A stretch of DNA of 64,000 bases. It comes from Rufibacter roseus (lineage in GTDB: Bacteria > Bacteroidota > Bacteroidia > Cytophagales > Hymenobacteraceae). The position numbers were made by a program, and so were the translations under genes. A model generated the notes under the pieces. It made no database searches. It saw nothing but the letters and a program-made list of their open reading frames with translations, and was not told the origin of the DNA. This document shows, piece by piece, positions 33,711 to 41,506 of the stretch (position 1 is the first letter of the stretch; the number at the start of each line of letters is the position of its first letter). The stretch covers positions 124,001 to 188,000 of the forward strand of contig NZ_LRML01000003.1 of the NCBI RefSeq assembly GCF_001647285.1, written 5' to 3'.

Positions 33711-34937
33711 CTACACCAACTTCGTTTCGGGTTTGTCCCAGGGGCGGTTGTGTTTGGTAGCTTTGAAGATGTGTTCGTAAATTTTGTGTTCTTCTTCGCT
33801 GAATTTCATTCCGCGGCGGCCTAAAACGGCATCGGCTACTTCAAAAAACTTGGGCAGACGAAAGGTTTCCATGCCAGCGGCGCCACCCCAAATAAACGAG
33901 GGAATGAAACTTGGCGGGAATCCGGCCCCGAAAATATTGGCGCCCACACCAACTACTGTACCGGTATTGAACATGGTATTGATGCCGCATTTCACGTGGT
34001 CGGCCATCAGGAGGCCGCAGAACTGCAGGCCGGTGTCTATCATTTTATCCTGTGCGTGGCTGAAGGCTTTTACCTGAGCATAGTTGTTTTTGAGGTTTGA
34101 GGCGTTTGTGTCGGCTCCGAAGTTACACCATTCTCCTACCACAGAGTTACCCAGAAAACCCTCATGGCCTTTGTTGGAGTAACCGAAGAAAACGCAATTG
34201 TTCACCTCGCCGCCAACCTTACAGAACGGCCCAATGGTGATATCACCGCGCATTTTACCGCCCACGTTAACGTGACTTTCCTCGCCCAAGCTGAATGGCC
34301 CTCTGATGATTGCCCCTTCATGCACCTCTGCGTTTTTACCAATGTATATAGGGCCATTCTCGGCATTTAAAATGGCAGCTCTGATTTTTGCCCCCTCCTC
34401 TACGAAGATATTCTCTCGATTGTAAACTATTGTATACTTGTCAGTGATTGGCTGGCTCGTTCGGCCCTGGGTAATTAATTCGAAATCAGAGCGAATTTGG
34501 TCTCCGTTCATCCGGAAAATATCCCATGGCTGGCGTACGACGTCGAGAGGGGGTGGTGGAGTTTCTCTGCTGCGGTTTGTGGTATGTTGGAAAAGCTCTT
34601 CCACACTACGTAATTCTATGCCATCAACATTCAGGGCCACCAGTAAACCTTCATGCACCAGACTTTCCCCCACCGGTAGTCTTTTAATCAGCTCAAATAA
34701 CTTAGGAGTAGGGCAAATGGCTCCATTAACGTAAATAGAGGGACTGCCGGCTGTATATTGGCTGTACTTGGCCTGCAGGTAGTCTTGCGTTAAATAAGAC
34801 ACCACCTCTCCTGACAACTCTCGCCATTTTTGGGCAATTGTCAGAATACCTACACGAATGTCGGCCACGGGCCGAGTAAAAGTAAACGGCAGCAGATTAG
34901 CCCGTAATTCGGGGTCATCAAAGAGAATGATGTTCAT
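33711..34937 (-). CDS. GlmU-like sugar nucleotidyltransferase / left-handed beta-helix protein
   Basis: 408 residues from ATG 34937 (MNIILFDDPELRANLLPFTF). The N-terminal half is a degenerate nucleotidyltransferase domain; the region from about 200 to 370 is a hexapeptide left-handed beta-helix (IYIGKNAEVHEGAIIRGP, DITIGPFCKVGGEVNNC, VGVGANIFGAG). This Bacteroidota family is annotated as GlmU-like, but the true GlmU pyrophosphorylase loop is not evident, so UDP-GlcNAc synthesis is uncertain. It follows rpmE2 on the minus strand, with a terminator between. Confidence 0.82.
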   Translation of the reverse strand: MNIILFDDPELRANLLPFTFTRPVADIRVGILTIAQKWRELSGEVVSYLTQDYLQAKYSQYTAGSPSIYVNGAICPTPKLFELIKRLPVGESLVHEGLLVALNVDGIELRSVEELFQHTTNRSRETPPPPLDVVRQPWDIFRMNGDQIRSDFELITQGRTSQPITDKYTIVYNRENIFVEEGAKIRAAILNAENGPIYIGKNAEVHEGAIIRGPFSLGEESHVNVGGKMRGDITIGPFCKVGGEVNNCVFFGYSNKGHEGFLGNSVVGEWCNFGADTNASNLKNNYAQVKAFSHAQDKMIDTGLQFCGLLMADHVKCGINTMFNTGTVVGVGANIFGAGFPPSFIPSFIWGGAAGMETFRLPKFFEVADAVLGRRGMKFSEEEHKIYEHIFKATKHNRPWDKPETKLV

Positions 34938-34950
34938 AGAGTACAAATAA

Positions 34951-34982
34951 AAAAGGTCTTTCTGAAATTCAGAAAGACCCTT
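34951..34982 (-). terminator. Terminator between rpmE2 and the GlmU-like gene
   Basis: GGTCTTTCTGAA and TTCAGAAAGACC form a 12-bp perfect stem; on the minus strand a T-run follows. It sits between the two genes and overlaps the leader of the second, so it may attenuate rather than fully stop transcription. Confidence 0.8.
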
Positions 34983-35005
34983 ATACGCAATACCTAAAAT
35001 TAGGC

Positions 35006-35248
35006 TTATTTTTTGTAACGCTGCTTGAACTTATCAATACGACCGGCAGTATCCACGAAAAGGTTTTTACCAGTGTAGAACGGGTGAGAAGCAGAAGAAA
35101 CCTCCACCTTGATAACTGGGTAGGTTTTTCCGTCTTCCATGGTAATGGTCTCACTTGAGTTCATGGTAGAACGTGTGATAAATTTGAAGTCACTGGAAGT
35201 ATCTTGGAAAACTACTTCTCTGTATTCAGGATGGATGTCCTTTTTCAT
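35006..35248 (-). CDS. rpmE2: 50S ribosomal protein L31, type B
   Basis: 80 residues, ATG 35248. [19 protein letters not shown] at the start, then [20 protein letters not shown] and a basic tail. It has no Cys, so it is the zinc-free form. In many bacteria the type B form replaces the zinc-binding L31 under zinc shortage; in Bacteroidota it is often the only copy. A separate promoter in the 175 nt to the divergent phosphoribosyltransferase gene is likely. Confidence 0.95.
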   Translation of the reverse strand: MKKDIHPEYREVVFQDTSSDFKFITRSTMNSSETITMEDGKTYPVIKVEVSSASHPFYTGKNLFVDTAGRIDKFKQRYKK

Positions 35249-35423
35249 TATTCTGTATATTTAAACAACGAGTTTCTCGAATAGGACTGCAAAATTAACA
35301 CATCTTGTGTAATTATAAAACTCTTATGTAGAAATAATTTCCACAAGTACAGAGCTTTTTCAGATTTTGCGCGGTTACTCCAATATTTTGATAATTTTAG
35401 GCCGTTAAAAACACCGCCACCCT

Positions 35424-35933
35424 ATGGTCTTCACAAAAGAGAGCCTCATTCTGGAACACCAGCAGATTCTGCAAAAAGTTAAGCGAATTGCCTTTGAAAT
35501 TTATGAACAAAATTTTGAGGAAAAGAAGCTGGTGTTGGCAGGCATTCACGAAAACGGCTATTTTCTGGCGCAACAACTGGAGCAGGAACTGAAAAATATT
35601 TCACCGCTGGAGATTCAACTCATTGAGGTAAGGCTACATAAAACGGAACCGCTGGAGCACGAAATTCAGATAACGCCATTGCCTGAGTCATTGAAAGATA
35701 CCGCCGTGGTACTAGTAGATGATGTGCTGAACACTGGCAAAACCCTTGCCTATACACTGCGGGTGTTTCTGGAGAAGGACTGCAAAAAGCTGGAAATTGC
35801 CACTTTGATTAACCGTCACCACCCGCTTTACCCAATAGCGGCTACTTATACAGGTTATTCTTTAGCTACTACTTTACGTGAACATATAAGAGTAGTACAG
35901 GAAAATGGGGAGTGGGGAGCGTATTTAATCTAA
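35424..35933 (+). CDS. Type I phosphoribosyltransferase, PyrR-like
   Basis: 169 residues, ATG 35424. The PRPP-binding loop is VVLVDDVLNTGKTL (about residues 92-105), typical of type I phosphoribosyltransferases; LAGIHENGYFLAQQLEQEL forms the first strand and helix. The general shape is like PyrR or a hypoxanthine/uracil transferase, but the base is not evident. No pyrimidine genes lie next to it. Confidence 0.83.
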   Translation: MVFTKESLILEHQQILQKVKRIAFEIYEQNFEEKKLVLAGIHENGYFLAQQLEQELKNISPLEIQLIEVRLHKTEPLEHEIQITPLPESLKDTAVVLVDDVLNTGKTLAYTLRVFLEKDCKKLEIATLINRHHPLYPIAATYTGYSLATTLREHIRVVQENGEWGAYLI

Positions 35934-35957
35934 CAACCGCTTAAGTGAGAGATTCGC

Positions 35958-35997
35958 CATATTTTAGCTGTTTTCTTAAAAACAGGCCTAAAATATG
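35958..35997. repeat. Nested palindrome family copy, 10-bp perfect outer arms
   Basis: CATATTTTAG (35958-35967) and CTAAAATATG (35988-35997) enclose CTGTTTTCTTAAAAACAGG. It lies between convergent phosphoribosyltransferase and mlaD genes. Confidence 0.75.
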
Positions 35998-36020
35998 ACG
36001 CTGGCAGCTCTTCTGATGGG

Positions 36021-37130
36021 TTAGTCTATCTTGATTGGCTTGATAACCGTTACGGTGTCTGCTGTGGGTGGAACTGTTGAAGGTTGTATTCCTTTCTTTA
36101 AATTCTTCTTTTCTTCGAGCTTTAATAAACGCTCCTGCTTTTCTTTCTCTCTTTCTTTTTGACGGGCCTCACGCCGAGCTTTGCGGCGGAAAAAACCGTT
36201 GAGCAAGATGCTGTGCTGCAGGCTTTCCATGTTGGCGTCTAACTTATCGGTGCCTGCCTCCAGGTTTTGCATGGTCAGTTGCAAATCGGTGGCAAACTGC
36301 TCGTCGTTGAGAAGCACACCCAAGGCATTGTCAGTGGTGTTGAGCTTGCTGGCCGTGTTGTTTATTTTGGCAGTCAGGGCCGAGGCGGTGGCCATGGTTT
36401 GCTCCAATTCGGCTGCGGTGCGTTTCAGGCGGTTGTATACCACTGTATCAGTGAGCAGTTCATCGGCTAAGCCGCCTTCTGTGTTCAGCTTGTTCGTGAA
36501 TCTAGTAAGGGCTTGTGAGGCACGCACACTACTGGCCGAAGTCCTTTCCAAGTTGGCAACTATAGTGCGGAAGTTGTTGGCCAGCCTTTCGTCTGTGAGT
36601 AATGCCCCAGCCAGACCTTCGCCTTTCACCAAGCTACTGCTCAGCTGTTTTACATCATTGGTGATGGCTTGCAGGTTTTTGTTGTTTTCCTGCAGCGTCT
36701 GCATCATTTCCTCGGTACTTAACTGTTCTTCCGTGCGAAGAATGGCGCCGTCTTCAATGGCCGGGGCTGTTTCGGTACCACCGTACACTACCACTGTTTT
36801 GTTACCAATTAAACTTTCAGAACCCACCTTGGCAAAAGCATCATTGTGAATAAACCTACGGGCGCTTTCCTCAATAGACATGGTCACGGCTATTTTGGAG
36901 TTCTCCACTAGCTTAATGCTGTTGACCACGCCCACCCGCACGCCTGAGTAAATCACGTGGTTTCCTTTTTTCAGGCCGGTTACATCCTCAAAAAGAGCGC
37001 TTACCTCAATAGTTTCGGCAAAGCGTTTCTGCTGGCCGCCCAGCACAAAAATACCCGCCACTAATATTAATATGGCTAGCAACACAAATATGCCTACGAC
37101 AACAGACCTTCTATTTTCTTCTGCACTCAT
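36021..37130 (-). CDS. mlaD: MlaD-family lipid-binding protein
   Basis: 369 residues, ATG 37130. One N-terminal membrane helix (VVVGIFVLLAILILVAGIF), an MCE domain (about 40-120: VSALFEDVTGLKKGNHVIYSGVRVG), then a long helical region with repeated LLTDERL, LLTDTVVYNRL and LLNDEQF units, and a basic Arg/Lys/Glu tail. MlaD forms the periplasmic ring that passes phospholipids to the permease. The start directly follows the stop of mlaF with no gap. Confidence 0.9.
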   Translation of the reverse strand: MSAEENRRSVVVGIFVLLAILILVAGIFVLGGQQKRFAETIEVSALFEDVTGLKKGNHVIYSGVRVGVVNSIKLVENSKIAVTMSIEESARRFIHNDAFAKVGSESLIGNKTVVVYGGTETAPAIEDGAILRTEEQLSTEEMMQTLQENNKNLQAITNDVKQLSSSLVKGEGLAGALLTDERLANNFRTIVANLERTSASSVRASQALTRFTNKLNTEGGLADELLTDTVVYNRLKRTAAELEQTMATASALTAKINNTASKLNTTDNALGVLLNDEQFATDLQLTMQNLEAGTDKLDANMESLQHSILLNGFFRRKARREARQKEREKEKQERLLKLEEKKNLKKGIQPSTVPPTADTVTVIKPIKID

Positions 37131-37904
37131 TTAGTCTATGAAATTGTAATCGTAAAATAATTTTACCCGCTTATCATCGGTATTGAACACTTCTTCAAAG
37201 GTGCCCTGCCGCTGAAATACCCCGTCTAACAACATCACCATCCGGTCACCTACTGCCTTGGCGCAGGTTAAGTCGTGGGTAATGATAATGGAAGAAGTAT
37301 GGAAGCGCTCCTGCACCTCATTAATAAGGTTATTGATCTCTATACAAGTAATAGGGTCAAGACCGGCGGTTGGCTCATCATAGAGCATGATGTCTGGGTT
37401 CAGAATCAGCGTACGCGCAATGCCAATCCGCTTCCGCTGCCCACCCGATAGCTCTGAGGGCATCTGGTTAATGGTTTGCGACAGCCCCACTGCGTCTAAT
37501 ACCGTTTCCACTCTTTGCAGCACCTCTCCCCTGGTTAAATCTTTCTGGTTGCGCACCAGAGGAAATTCCAGGTTTTTCTTGATAGTCATACTATCATACA
37601 AGGCGCTGTTCTGAAATGAGAACCCGATCCTCAAGCGCAGACGGTCCAAATCACGCCCTCGCAGCTGGGGCACATCCTCGCCGAGCACATTCACGGTTCC
37701 TTCGTCTGGACGCAGCAGGCCGGAGATTATTTTAATCAACACCGATTTCCCTGTTCCGGATTTGCCAAGCACCACCAGGTTTTCACCTTTGTAAAGATCA
37801 AGGTCAACACCCCTGAGCACGTCTAGGTCGCCAAACGATTTCACCAGATTCTTGATGGAAATAACGCTGATGCTTCTGTCTATAACCGGTTGTCCTTTTT
37901 TCAT
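37131..37904 (-). CDS. mlaF: Mla-type ABC transporter ATP-binding protein
   Basis: 257 residues, ATG 37904. Walker A LGKSGTGKSVLI, Q-loop GFSFQNSALYDSM, signature LSGGQRKRIGIARTL, Walker B IMLYDEPTAGLDPIT, and the H-loop His in IIITHDL. The segment DSMTIKKNLEFPL after the Q-loop is typical of MlaF. It powers retrograde or anterograde phospholipid transport to keep the outer membrane asymmetric. Sixteen nt from mlaE; adjacent to mlaD. Confidence 0.93.
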   Translation of the reverse strand: MKKGQPVIDRSISVISIKNLVKSFGDLDVLRGVDLDLYKGENLVVLGKSGTGKSVLIKIISGLLRPDEGTVNVLGEDVPQLRGRDLDRLRLRIGFSFQNSALYDSMTIKKNLEFPLVRNQKDLTRGEVLQRVETVLDAVGLSQTINQMPSELSGGQRKRIGIARTLILNPDIMLYDEPTAGLDPITCIEINNLINEVQERFHTSSIIITHDLTCAKAVGDRMVMLLDGVFQRQGTFEEVFNTDDKRVKLFYDYNFID

Positions 37905-37920
37905 CTCCCTCCCTCCTTTG

Positions 37921-38733
37921 TTAACGTAGTGCCGTGATTACCTGCAGAGACAAAAGCTCCTCAATAAACACCAGAAACATAGCCGTTACTACGGAAGAAT
38001 TAGCGGCCTTGCCTACTCCCTCGGTTCCTTTTGAAGAATTATAGCCTTTGTAGCAGCCAACCATGCCAATGGTGTAGCCAAACAAAGTAGATTTTATAAC
38101 CGAAGAGAAAATATCTAGAAACGTAATGGCATCAAATACCTGTGTGAAATAAGTCACAAAAGAGGTACCTTCATTGGCACTCACGTTCAGGTACGCCCCC
38201 AACAACGCCACCAGCATGGTATACATCATCAGCGCCGGAATCATAAACGTGGTGGCCAGCACCCGGCTCACCACCAAAAACTTGAACGGATTGGTAGCCG
38301 ACACTTCCATGGCGTCTATCTGCTCGGTTACCTTCATAGAGCCTAACTCGGCTCCTATCATAGAACCAATACGTCCTGCCCCAATCAGGGCGGTCACCAA
38401 TGGAGCCAAAGCCCGCACAATGGCCAAGGAAACCAGCGAGGGCAACCATGATGTAGCCCCAAACTCAGCTAAGGACGGGCGCGACTGGTTCATGAACACA
38501 ATACCTATAATGAAGCCCGTCAGGGAGATAAGCGGCAATGACCTTACCCCTATCTCGTAACACTGCCTGATGATTTCCTTGCCCTCATACGGCGGCAGAA
38601 ACACCTCCTTGAAAAATCTGACGTTGAATGAAAAGATGTCGTAAAGCGCCAAAAAGAAGCGGTCTATCTTTCTGGATATCACACGGCTCCGTCTGGTTCT
38701 TACACGTTTTTCATTCTCGGGGCTTACCTCCAT
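37921..38733 (-). CDS. mlaE: MlaE-family ABC transporter permease
   Basis: 270 residues, ATG 38733, first gene of the mla operon. A basic N-terminus is followed by the MlaE core: GVRSLPLISLTGFIIGIVF, LAPLVTALIGAGRIGSMIGAELGSM and MVGCYKGYNSSKGTEGVGKAA. Five or so membrane helices. It is the channel part of the lipid transporter. The upstream gap has a dyad that may regulate the operon. Confidence 0.93.
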   Translation of the reverse strand: MEVSPENEKRVRTRRSRVISRKIDRFFLALYDIFSFNVRFFKEVFLPPYEGKEIIRQCYEIGVRSLPLISLTGFIIGIVFMNQSRPSLAEFGATSWLPSLVSLAIVRALAPLVTALIGAGRIGSMIGAELGSMKVTEQIDAMEVSATNPFKFLVVSRVLATTFMIPALMMYTMLVALLGAYLNVSANEGTSFVTYFTQVFDAITFLDIFSSVIKSTLFGYTIGMVGCYKGYNSSKGTEGVGKAANSSVVTAMFLVFIEELLSLQVITALR

Positions 38734-39086
38734 CCGTATTTCTTATTCTATATTCTTTTTTAGAGAACCGCATCAAGGCAGGTTTTCACCTATAATTCTG
38801 TAATATACAGACACCTGCCAAAACTTATCAATAAAAATTCCTGCATTTGGCCTTCCTGCTCTTAACTTTTTCAGCAGCACCTGCCTTTACTTAGTTAAGC
38901 AACCAACAATAGGTTTAGCTACATACAAGACAACTTTAGGCAAGGAAAGCGGTGCAAAGGTAACCAAAGAAAAATAATTGGGACTAGTTCTACTCCTTAC
39001 TATACTATAAGAGCCAAATGCCTGCTTGTCTGTTTTGTTTTTACTCCTTCTTGCCGTATACTAGCCTTTCAGCACATTGCCTACCT
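38734..39086. other. Intergenic region between divergent mlaE and rdgB
   Basis: Holds a dyad at 38778-38819: outer GGCAGGT/ACCTGCC and inner TCTGTA-ATA-TACAGA (38797-38811), 45-86 nt upstream of mlaE. It could be an operator or leader hairpin. No gene seen. Confidence 0.45.
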
Positions 39087-39683
39087 ATGAAAATCTGTTT
39101 TGCCTCTAACAATGCCCACAAACTGCAGGAAATTCAGCAACTGCTTGGAGCACCCTTTGAAATTACCAGCCTTACTGACATTGGCTGCACCGAAGAACTG
39201 CCCGAAGAACAGGACACCTTAGAAGGAAATGCCCTTCAGAAAGCCACTTATGTCTGGGACCGCTATAAAATCATGTGTTTCGCAGATGACACCGGTCTTG
39301 AGGTAGAAGCCTTAAATAATGAGCCAGGCGTTTATTCTGCCCGTTATGCGGGGCCACAACGAGATAACCAAGCTAACATGCAGAAGGTTTTGGAAGGATT
39401 AGCCGGAAAAGAAAACCGCAAAGCCAGGTTCAGAACTTCCATTGCCCTGATTCTGGAGGGCGGTGAGCAGCATTTATTCGATGGTATTGTAGAAGGCCAT
39501 ATCATAGAAACGCCCCGCGGAGCCCAAGGCTTTGGCTATGACCCCATTTTTGTACCCGAAGGGCATAGCCGCACCTTCGCTGAGATGAGCAGCCAGGAAA
39601 AGAACGAAATAAGCCACCGCGGCCGTGCCGTTCAGCAGCTAGTATCGTTTCTACGGCACCGCTACGTGCAGACAGGAACGTGA
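39087..39683 (+). CDS. rdgB: Non-canonical purine NTP pyrophosphatase (RdgB/HAM1)
   Basis: 198 residues from ATG 39087 ([16 protein letters not shown], which is the family's substrate loop). It hydrolyses ITP, dITP and XTP and so keeps deaminated purines out of nucleic acids. Motifs: [37 protein letters not shown] and [14 protein letters not shown] at the end. An in-frame ATG 69 nt upstream is unlikely, as it would put 23 residues before the conserved start. Confidence 0.94.
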   Translation: MKICFASNNAHKLQEIQQLLGAPFEITSLTDIGCTEELPEEQDTLEGNALQKATYVWDRYKIMCFADDTGLEVEALNNEPGVYSARYAGPQRDNQANMQKVLEGLAGKENRKARFRTSIALILEGGEQHLFDGIVEGHIIETPRGAQGFGYDPIFVPEGHSRTFAEMSSQEKNEISHRGRAVQQLVSFLRHRYVQTGT

Positions 39684-39760
39684 AGATTAATGAGTGAATG
39701 ATTGAAGGAGTGAATGAAGAAGGGTCTTTTGGAGACATATATGCTTGACTCAGTTTGGCG

Positions 39761-39802
39761 GTGCATTTTGGAGCTGTTTTAACGAAAACAAGTCCAAAAC
39801 AC
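39761..39802. repeat. Nested palindrome family copy
   Basis: GTGCATTTTGGAGCTGTTTT and GAAAACAAGTCCAAAACAC; arms imperfect. Confidence 0.65.
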
Positions 39803-39809
39803 ATAAAAA

Positions 39810-40060
39810 TATAGCCGAACAAATTTTTCACCTCCCGTTTCAGCCGCATCACCCGTCGCCCTTGTTGGTGTTATCACCAACAAGCAAGATTGTGCTTATA
39901 GTTACAAACGCCTTTTCCTGAAGCCTGTGTCGAAAACCAAAGGCTTCAGGAGAAAAAGCAGCTGTGCTTTTACCATTAGAATCGCAGTCTCCCTTGTTGG
40001 TGATAACACCAACAAAGGCGGAGAATAACGGCGGAAGTGAAAATACACGAACAACTTCAA
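39810..40060. repeat. MITE-like imperfect inverted repeat of about 250 bp
   Basis: Ends pair as GAACAAATTTTTCACCTCCCG and CGGCGGAAGTGAAAAT...GAACA. TTGTTGGTGTTATCACCAAC (39863) recurs inverted as TTGTTGGTGATAACACCAAC (39993). The centre is a CCTGAAGCC/GGCTTCAGG hairpin (39917-39953). No coding capacity. Structure suggests a non-autonomous mobile element, but no transposase is in the window. Confidence 0.55.
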
Positions 40061-40078
40061 CACGGCTTGGGTAATAGA

Positions 40079-40130
40079 AGAATCACGTTTTCGGCCTAAT
40101 TCCTGAAAAACGGGCCGAAAACGTGATTCT
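40079..40130. repeat. Nested palindrome family copy, 18-bp perfect arms
   Basis: AGAATCACGTTTTCGGCC (40079-40096) and GGCCGAAAACGTGATTCT (40113-40130). Strongest outer stem in the window. Confidence 0.85.
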
Positions 40131-40255
40131 TGCATCATCTTTCTATTGGCACCCCATCATTTCTCATTCATAATTTCTAATTTTTAATTTAACGAAGCCC
40201 TAGGCAACCTGACCGAAAATGGCTAATTTTGCACCCCGTAAACCAGTACGTACTT

Positions 40256-40885
40256 ATGCATCAAAAGCCGTTTATTGTTGGAATTACGGGAGGGAGCGCA
40301 TCAGGGAAAACCACATTCCTGAGCAGGCTATTGGCTTCGTATGCACCAGAGGATATTTGCCTCATCTCACAAGACAACTACTACCTCGACCGCGAAAAGC
40401 AACTGAAAGACGAGAATGGCATTCATAATTTTGATTTGCCGGGCTCTATTGACAGTGCCGCTTACGCCCATGACATTCTCAAATTAAGTCAGGGCGAAAC
40501 CGTTCACCGCAAAGAATACACCTTCAACAACCCCAATGTGGTGCCTAAGCAACTGGAGTTTAAACCAGCGCCTATTGTAGTGGTAGAGGGCATTTTTGTG
40601 TTCTATTTTGAAGAAGTGGCCAAACTGCTTGACATGAAGGTGTACATAGACGCCAAAGAGTACATAAAATTGCAGCGCCGCATTATGCGCGACAAAGTAG
40701 AGCGCGGTTATGACCTGGACGATGTACTGTACCGCTACACCAACCACGTGGCGCCAACCTACGAAAAATACATCAAGCCCTTTAAGAACGACGCTGACAT
40801 TATTATACCGAACAACCGCAACTTTGAGGTTGGCTTAGAAGTTTTGGTGACGTACCTTAACTCTAAAGTAAAAAAAAATAGGTAA
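40256..40885 (+). CDS. udk: Uridine kinase
   Basis: 209 residues from ATG 40256 (MHQKPFIVGITGGSASGKT). It phosphorylates uridine and cytidine in pyrimidine salvage. P-loop GGSASGKTT, ISQDNYYLD, NFDLPGSIDS, VVEGIFVFYFEEV and the LID-like RRIMRDKVERGYD are all present. A TTG nine codons upstream in frame is unlikely. A perfect terminator follows. Confidence 0.93.
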   Translation: MHQKPFIVGITGGSASGKTTFLSRLLASYAPEDICLISQDNYYLDREKQLKDENGIHNFDLPGSIDSAAYAHDILKLSQGETVHRKEYTFNNPNVVPKQLEFKPAPIVVVEGIFVFYFEEVAKLLDMKVYIDAKEYIKLQRRIMRDKVERGYDLDDVLYRYTNHVAPTYEKYIKPFKNDADIIIPNNRNFEVGLEVLVTYLNSKVKKNR

Positions 40886-40906
40886 TTCACATCCGCTTTT
40901 AGCACC

Positions 40907-40953
40907 AAACAAAAGCCTCTGCTGTTCAACCTACTGCAGAGGCTTTTGTTTTA
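40907..40953 (+). terminator. udk terminator, 16-bp perfect stem
   Basis: AAACAAAAGCCTCTGC (40907-40922) and GCAGAGGCTTTTGTTT (40936-40951), 13-nt loop, T-rich 3' side. Confidence 0.88.
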
Positions 40954-40975
40954 TTTCAAGAATCGGTTACCTTTG
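40945..40975 (+). promoter_or_regulatory. Bacteroidota-type promoter (TTTG-N19-TACCTTTG)
   Basis: TTTG (40945-40948), exactly 19 nt, then TACCTTTG (40968-40975), an exact fit to the sigma-ABfr consensus. The start point would be around 40981, a few nt before the ATG at 40985, so the message is nearly leaderless. The -33 box lies in the udk terminator arm. Confidence 0.65.
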
Positions 40976-40984
40976 CCAACTAGC

Positions 40985-41341
40985 ATGAAACCCGAGCACT
41001 ACATACAACGTAATTGGCGGCTGATTTTCACCAGCCTTGCCTTGCTTTTGGTGCTCACGGTGAACCACCGTGCTTTGCCGGCCTTTGCCTATGCCGCTCC
41101 TTCTCCGGAGCACACATCGGTTCAGAAAGGTCGTGATGCACATGAATCAGAAGTAAAACAAAAGGTTTCATTAGAGGCTGTCTCATCTTACACTGCTCAG
41201 TTAGCAGAGCCTGCCACTTTACTGCCTATTGCCTTTACTGCCCCAGTGCAGTATTCTGTTCAAAAGAAAGCCAGTGTTCCTTACTGGACTTTCCACTTAC
41301 AAAAACTGGCTACGCTGCCCATCTCACCCAACGCTCCCTAG
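40985..41341 (+). CDS. Small hypothetical protein with N-terminal membrane segment
   Basis: 118 residues from ATG 40985, placed just after a good promoter. A hydrophobic stretch at residues 17-35 (LIFTSLALLLVLTVN) may be a signal peptide or anchor; the rest is Ala/Ser/Pro/Val-rich without a domain I know. The frame is open upstream, but that would include the promoter. Coding status rests on the promoter and start, not on homology. Confidence 0.5.
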   Translation: MKPEHYIQRNWRLIFTSLALLLVLTVNHRALPAFAYAAPSPEHTSVQKGRDAHESEVKQKVSLEAVSSYTAQLAEPATLLPIAFTAPVQYSVQKKASVPYWTFHLQKLATLPISPNAP

Positions 41342-41506
41342 TTTTAGCTTTCTTATTTCAGCCGCCCTACCTAATAGATATATTTCTTTTGGGAAGGCTG
41401 ACTTTATCTGCTTTTCTGGCCCACTCTGGCCAAAAGCAACCTGTTTGGAATTTCCATTCTAACACAATTCATAAACACACTTTTTTTTATCATTTTCAAT
41501 TAACCC

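Larger units (their letters stand above)
39684..40255. other. Repeat-filled intergenic region before udk
   Basis: Two nested palindromes flank a 250-bp imperfect inverted repeat. TAATTTTG at 40224-40231 could be a -7 box for udk, but no matching -33 is seen. No gene. Confidence 0.6.
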
